Assembly: GCA_033439765.1 (NCBI GenBank)
Contig: JAULSN010000003.1
Coordinates: 1,736,001-1,800,000 of the forward strand
Direction: 5' to 3'
Length of the DNA stretch: 64,000 bases
Origin: Lasiosphaeria ovina
Lineage: Eukaryota; Ascomycota; Sordariomycetes; Sordariales; Lasiosphaeriaceae
Made by a program: the position numbers and the translations under genes. Of this stretch, positions 58,495 to 64,000 are shown in pieces. The notes beneath the pieces were generated by a model, which searched no databases, had not been told where the DNA came from, and was given only the letters and a program-made list of their open reading frames with translations. Every line of letters starts with the position of its first letter. The stretch's first letter is position 1.

Positions 58495-61400
58495 ATGACG
58501 TCTTGGAATTCTCGGCCGTACATGGCATATGCGGGGCAGCCGTCAGGTGCGAAGGCCACCCAAGGAGCTAAGGACGCTGTCCCACCAGCACTCAAGCCAG
58601 GTATGTATTGTCACGTTTTGCGAGGATTTCCTTTTGCAGCCCGGATTGCGCGTTTCAGAGGCTTTACGCTGTCGTTGGGCCAGGGGCTACCACCTACCTT
58701 ACTGGTCTGCAAGGGTTGTCGGGTTCAGGGTGAGGGGGGGTCCCAGCAACATCGAAACCACAACGAGGGGCACAGGCGACCATCAACCAACCCGCTGCAC
58801 GAGCCTAGCGGGCAGCAACGCAGATCCAACACTGTGGTACTGTACATGTACATGCCTAACGCTTGGTTCAGCGTGCTTTGGCATTTCAGTTCGTATCCAG
58901 ACGGCCTCTATCACGTTCTTCAAAATCTCGGATTGCGTGGAAACCAACAGTCGTGACCGGGTGGTACCTCAATCGCCTGCGAAACTTGGAACACCCCGTG
59001 AGGAGTGGACCCGACCATCGTCCGTTCCTGAAGCCAGGGCCCCAAAAAGTTGATCGCCTCCAGTGTAATCATTTTAAACATTCGCATCATCCTGCGACCG
59101 CGCGGCATTGCGACAGGCCCCTCCGCAAAGCGTACGCAATCGCGAAAACCCCCCTATCGTGCCCCTCTTCGATCGATCACAGCGACCCCTCCAACCCCTC
59201 CTCAACTGCGGTGTCGCCGACCTTCCGCATCGCCGAGCACCCCTGAAGACGGGGTGCGCGCGGGACAGAGACGTCGAGTGGTTTCACAGGAAGGAGGTGG
59301 CTGGAGTAGGCGAATGCTTTGCTGACAGGTTATTCTGGTCTATTTATGCAGGCCCAGGCCCGGGCCAACCCCCCAGCACCCAGACCGTCGACAGCACAGT
59401 CGACACCATGCCGCGGCTCGGCGCGACATTTGTTCCTGGAGGCTTCGATGACTATTACATGCCAGAAGTCATCGCCCCTGCTCCTCAACGGTGAGTTTAT
59501 AAACCCCTGAACGCCGGCGCACTTCCAGACCCTATCTCGCATTATTTGCGCCTTGCACAGCAGTCGATAGGGATTGTCGGGAGAGGAAGAGGATCGCATC
59601 GCCTAGTGAGGCTTGGGCAGATACGCAGCACGCTCAATGGAGGCTGGAAGCTGGAAGCTAACGACCTGCTCGTCATTTCTATAGGGTAATGCCCGAAGTG
59701 CCCCAGAATATGCAAGAGGACCTTCAGCGCATGGAACTCGAAGCCCGCGAAGCCGCTCCAAGAAGAGAGTCAAAAATGTGAGTGCAGACTGCAGACTGTA
59801 GACAGCCAACCCAGCGAACCCCACCAGGATCCAGCACCCTTGTTGCCAAACCGATCAAATCCACTGACTCGCAATAACAATACGTAGTGCGGACAGCTTC
59901 AAGCCTTTCCAGAGCCCCGCCATCGGTGCGACAGCGATGGACGCGCCGTCTTTTTCGCCATTTCCCAAGATAAAGGGAGAGAACATCCCCCCGAGCGACG
60001 AGGAGAAGGAAGGCATCCTTTGGCAGGCGCGCGCTCTCGTCCTCCACTCCAATAATGTCTCGATGCAGGTAACGTGGGCTAGGGATACACTGTTATGGAT
60101 CGAGGTGTCTGCCGATGCGCATGCCCGGGAGTGGAAGCGGACGGGGAAGGGCAGAGAACGGCCGCCGACGCCCAAGGCCGAGCACGACCTGCGCGTCGAC
60201 GCCGTCAACATCATCGGATACCTGGCCGACCAAGACCACCCGGAGGCGACCTTTATGAAGGGCAAGTGGCTCGAATTCGGCAAATTTGGCTTCCGCGAGG
60301 ACAAGAGAGAAGCATACACCCTCTACAAGAAAGCGGCCAGGGGCAAGAACGGGCGCGCAGAATACCGGATGGGCATGTTGTACGAGAACTCCAACGACAT
60401 CCCAAATGCCCTCAAGCACTACGGGTATGGCGTGGATATGGACGACTCCGCATCAAGTTACAGGTTGGGGATGATGCATCTCATGGGACAACACGGCTTC
60501 CCACGCGATTATCTGCTGGGCCTGGAGATGATTCAAAAGGCGGCCGACACGTCGGACGAGGACGCACCCCAAGGGGCATACGTCTACGGCATGCTCATTG
60601 CTCGGGAGCTGCCTGACATCACCGTCCCAGAAACAATCCTGCCGTGCGACCTCACCGTTGCCCGGCAATATATTGAGAAGGCGGCATATCTCAGTTTTTC
60701 CAAGGCGCAGCTCAAGATGGGCCAGGCCTACGAACTAAGCCAGCTTGGTTGTGATTTCAACCCTGCATACTCTCTTCACTACTACGGCCTCGCGGCGCGT
60801 CAAGGGCAGCCCGAAGCAGCGTTAGGTGTGAGCAGATGGTTCTTGTTCGGATTTGAGAATGTCTTCCCGAAAAACGAGCAGCTGGCGTTTAAGTATGCCC
60901 AAGAAGCCGCCGAGTCAGGGCTCGCAACTGGCGAATTTGCAATGGGCTACTATCATGAGATCGGGATTCACGTGCAGAAGGATGTCCGGGAAGCACGCAG
61001 GTGGTACGAGCTGGCGGCTGAGCACGGGAACAAGGATGCACTTGAGAGAATCGAGTCTTTGAGCCAGTCGAAGACACTGACCAAGCAAGACCATGAAACT
61101 ACAACGTTGACGCGTATAAAGTCTCAACATGGATCACAGCGTGGCAAGCGACCCGACAGGTTCGCAAGACAGCCCGCAGTCCTACCAACCCTGAAGGAGT
61201 CGGAGCCGGCGCCCGGGGCCGAAGGTGCGTCTCTTATCCCTTGTGAAATCTCCTCGCTGAATATACTAACTTTTGTTGAAGAGTCGATTGAGTTTCCGGA
61301 TCCTGAGCGACCTAGCAGCATGAACTCGCGGACGCCTGCATTCACCGTTAATATTGACTCGAGCCTTGCTATGCGGCCAAAGTCTGCCGCCCCTTATCCC

Positions 61401-62604
61401 CTCGACGACAGACCGGCAGCCCTCAACGTCCGGCCCAAATCCACTGCCCCATATCCAGAAGACGATATGCTCGTCCAAAGGCCACAGTCACAGTATCAAA
61501 GCCCGTCCGCCCGCCTCTCCATAGGTGCTGGGCCGCAGGCAGACCGGCCAGGCAGTGCATTTGGTATTCGCCCGCTTTTACCCAACAACAACTCCAACCC
61601 TAACACCAACCCCCCTTACCCTCAGCCAGGTGCTGGCCGTGGCTCTTACCCTTCAAACCAAGCTGCAGGTGCTGGGTGGGAGCCACAGGTACCGTCCGGT
61701 TATCGGCAACCCGGCGCTAGCCCCTCAAGACAAGAGTATAGAAACGAGGGTCAACAATGGAAGCCGCAGCCAGACCTGCCATCTCAGCGTCTGGGACCGG
61801 CGAATGTTGGACCTGGAGTTACCGTCCCAGCTGGAGCTACTCCTGTGGGCGACCCAACTCGGAACCGCCTGCAAAAGTTTAATCCCAGCATTACTAGTCC
61901 TCCTCAACCGGGACCGCAAAGCCCACCTTACGGTCAGCAGTCAAGGCCCGGCTACGCGTCCCCCCCCAACCCTGCAGCTCCTAGCTACGCCTCGCCACCC
62001 AGTATGACCAGCCCCGGCGGTCAGCCCGGCTACGGCCCACGGACTGCCAGCAGGCCGGTTAGTGATACTTACGATCGCTACGATCGCTACGGTGCTGGGC
62101 CCCCACCTGCGGGCAGCCGATTGTCTTCCTCGGTAAGCACAGGAAATCTGCAGCCACAGAGGCTCGACAACCTCCCCGCGCCAGGTCACGCGAGGCTACC
62201 GTCGGGCGGGCCGAGCCCACTGAAACAACGGCCGGTTCAGCCTGATGGGCGGGCCACCGCACCTCCATCACAGAATATGAGGCCGAACCCCTCGCCAACA
62301 GGACCCAGCCCCGGTCCTAGCCCCGGCCCCAGCCCCAATCCTGCGAGCCAGGCACCAAGCGCGGCGAGCACCCCCAACCTGCCTGGTCAGCTGGGGCGCC
62401 CCGGTGGCAAGCCAGCCCGAGTCCCGACGGACCATCCGGATGGAAAGACGATGGGTCAGGGGCCCGCGACTTTCGAGGAGATGGGAATCCCTCAGGGAAA
62501 GAACGAGGGCGACTGTGTGAGTATTATTATGGCCCCATTCCGGAGCCTTTTCCGGAGCCTTTTCCGGTTTCTTTGCTGACATGCATATTCAGGTTGTGAT
62601 GTGA
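58495..62604 (+). CDS. Chitin synthase regulator Skt5/Chs4-like, Sel1 repeats with C-terminal CaaX box
   Basis: Activator/anchor of chitin synthase (yeast Skt5/Chs4 type), acting at the plasma membrane after farnesylation. Six exons: 58495-58600, 59352-59490, 59685-59777, 59888-61224, 61282-62516, 62593-62604; 973 aa. Residues 1-130 are low complexity with MPRLGATFVPGGFDDYYMPEV. Sel1-like repeats fill about 229-504 (AEYRMGMLYENSNDIPNALKHY, ASSYRLGMMHLMGQHG, AQLKMGQAYELSQLG, GEFAMGYYHEIG). The remaining half is Pro/Ser/Gly-rich. The 12-nt last exon reads VVM-stop, so the protein ends CVVM, a CaaX prenylation box; without that splice it would end differently. The 57-nt intron at 61225-61281 has perfect signals (GTGCGT, ACTAAC) yet is stop-free and in frame. 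Intron 1, at 751 nt, is unusually long, so the first exon is the least certain part. Confidence 0.88.
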
Positions 62605-63668
62605 ATCAAGTGGATGGATCACGTTGGGACAGGAGGATGGTGGCTAGCATTTTATCCGGCATTCTGTTATTGGTTGACATTATGCTCGCATCTTATCAAG
62701 CGAGTTTTGTTCCTCCCTCTCATCGGACGGAGGAATAGAGGCTATTGCTTTGGAGCTTTACTGGGTCGGTGATGGTTTAGATACCACCAATATTCTTCCA
62801 ACTTTCACGGGCCATTATTTCTTCCGGCTATTGCTTTTCTTGATCACGTTAGACTTCATGATAATGATCTTGAAAACATCAAGCGAAGGGTACCCGGATA
62901 TGGTAGTTGCCTTGAGAATTAGACGTAATGAAAAAAGTATTGTAAACAGTTAGACGGCGTGGACGGTTTGTTTATCTACGGCTTCATAACAGGGCGTTAT
63001 GTATCTGTTTTGTCCTTAGATTACTTTAATCATTGAGGGGCCAAACGGAACCTACTATTATATAGTTGCGAAACTATACGGCCCTACCGTTTCTAAGATT
63101 ATTACGCCGGAGCTTCAAATCAATCGCCCATTTGAGCCAGTATTAAGTCGTACTTACGGCAAAGCCTCTAATAGGCAAGGCGAAAGCAACCACTATACGA
63201 CTTGGTAATCTTATACACGGAGCTAGAAAGGAAAGTGAAAGGCAAAGTATAAAGTGAGACTAAAGGTACCCACAGAAGAAAGCAATATCCCCGTTACTGT
63301 TTTTAATTCCTAGCTAGGGAATGTTTGAGCTGAGATTTAGTGATGCAAAGAGTCATGACACAATAGTCCAGCAAACAAGCAGATAGCGCCAGAAACCCTA
63401 CCCAGTCATAAACCCAGTTCTAGTAGGTTATACGCTGGAAGTTATATCAACCCATGTCACTTCGTCGCTGACGGCGACGTGATATCGTATGACAGTCCGT
63501 CTGTCTGAGGGTGTTAGGCCGTTGACATCAACAACTTGGTATTTAATGCCTTGGACACTCCTTTCTAGACGTCTATTCGACAGGGCACTACCGACCTGGG
63601 ATCACCAATGCCGAGATCGACCAACACATCACTTCAAACCATGGTGACCTTCGGAGTGAGCTCGAGCA
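62605..63668. other. AT-rich intergenic tail region
   Basis: About 1 kb after the Skt5-like gene. The part at 62950-63330 is AT-rich with many TA steps and lacks genes, suggestive of decayed repeat DNA, though I cannot align it to anything. A 27-codon frame at 63608-63691 overlaps the start of the terminal open frame. Confidence 0.45.
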
Positions 63669-64000
63669 ATGATGACAACACAAGCTCATAACTCCCCGGT
63701 CGCACCCCCTGAGTCGCCTACCGTCGACAGGGTAAGACGCATAGAGGCATTAGCCAAGAAGCGTAGCCTCCCAGATGATTCCGCACCGGACGCCGAGCAT
63801 TCAACGCCCACAAAGTCGATAGAAACGCCCAAAAAGAGCCCCCCAAAGAAAAAGACCCCTGCCAATACACCCAACACGGCCAACGTGGACCACCCCTCCA
63901 CACTAGTAGTCACTAAATCCCCAGGTCCCGCCCGAAAATCCACTAGCAATAAGGACAAGGGCGAGCGCAAGAGGGATTTAGAAGGCGAAGCCGACGCTCC
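63669..64000 (+). CDS. Partial hypothetical ORF running off the window end
   Basis: ATGATGACAACACAAGC opens a frame that stays open for 332 bp to the edge, after an in-frame TGA at 63657. The product is Pro/Lys/Thr-rich and low in complexity (VDRVRRIEALAKKRSLPDD near residue 20, then TPKKSPPKKKTPANTP). I recognise no domain. Basic, Pro/Thr-rich N-termini like this occur both in fungal nuclear proteins and in the first ORF of LINE-type retroelements; the AT-rich flank slightly favours a retroelement, but this is speculative. Confidence 0.45.
   Translation, partial: MMTTQAHNSPVAPPESPTVDRVRRIEALAKKRSLPDDSAPDAEHSTPTKSIETPKKSPPKKKTPANTPNTANVDHPSTLVVTKSPGPARKSTSNKDKGERKRDLEGEADA

Overview
The window is nuclear DNA of a filamentous ascomycete. 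It carries about fifteen complete protein-coding genes, many split by short GT-AG introns (mostly 55-90 nt) with CTAAC/CTGAC-type branch sites. A complete white-collar-1 photoreceptor with LOV, PAS and GATA domains, whose C-terminus closely resembles the Neurospora protein, points to Sordariomycetes, probably Sordariales; a Chaetomiaceae-like species is my inference. No tRNA, rRNA, CRISPR array or bacterial-type operon was seen.

Layout: 1-3427 has no recognisable gene. wc-1 (minus, 3428-6924) and an importin-beta of the Kap121/Pse1/IPO5 type (minus, 8941-12548) are separated by 2 kb that contain a MITE-like inverted repeat. A repeat-bearing gap (75-bp tandem duplication and a second MITE-like element) leads to SDS23 (plus, 14583-16334). 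INP1, for peroxisome inheritance (minus, 17546-19673), a UsgS-like membrane protein (plus, 20942-22471), formamidase (plus, 23326-25521), deubiquitinase OTU1 (minus, 25907-27090) and RSC1/2, for chromatin remodelling (plus, 27705-31333), follow. After a 3.5-kb gap come an NYN-domain protein (plus, 34796-37120), a mitochondrial carrier (minus, 38562-39890), RAD54 (plus, 42758-45227), UDP-glucose:glycoprotein glucosyltransferase (minus, 45731-50325), an alpha-COP gene that lacks the family's C-terminal domain (plus, 51249-54426), proteasome subunit RPN12 (minus, 54725-55766) and a Skt5/Chs4 chitin-synthase regulator with a C-terminal CaaX box (plus, 58495-62604). The last kilobase is AT-rich and ends in an open frame running off the window.

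The genes are mostly housekeeping and not a biosynthetic cluster: light sensing, nuclear import, cell-cycle/stress signalling, peroxisome inheritance, amide catabolism, ubiquitin turnover, chromatin, DNA repair, ER folding control, COPI transport, proteasome and cell wall. UGGT and alpha-COP, both early secretory pathway genes, are divergent around one 0.9-kb intergenic region.

I found no convincing new multi-gene system. The most notable observations are at gene-structure level: an 863-codon alpha-COP with no room downstream for the missing domain; a RAD54 start codon that appears to be split by an intron; a CaaX box encoded on a 12-nt last exon, with an open retained-intron alternative; two GC-AG introns; and two MITE-like elements. 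Exon models were made by reading splice signals and protein continuity by eye; total coding lengths were checked to be multiples of three.
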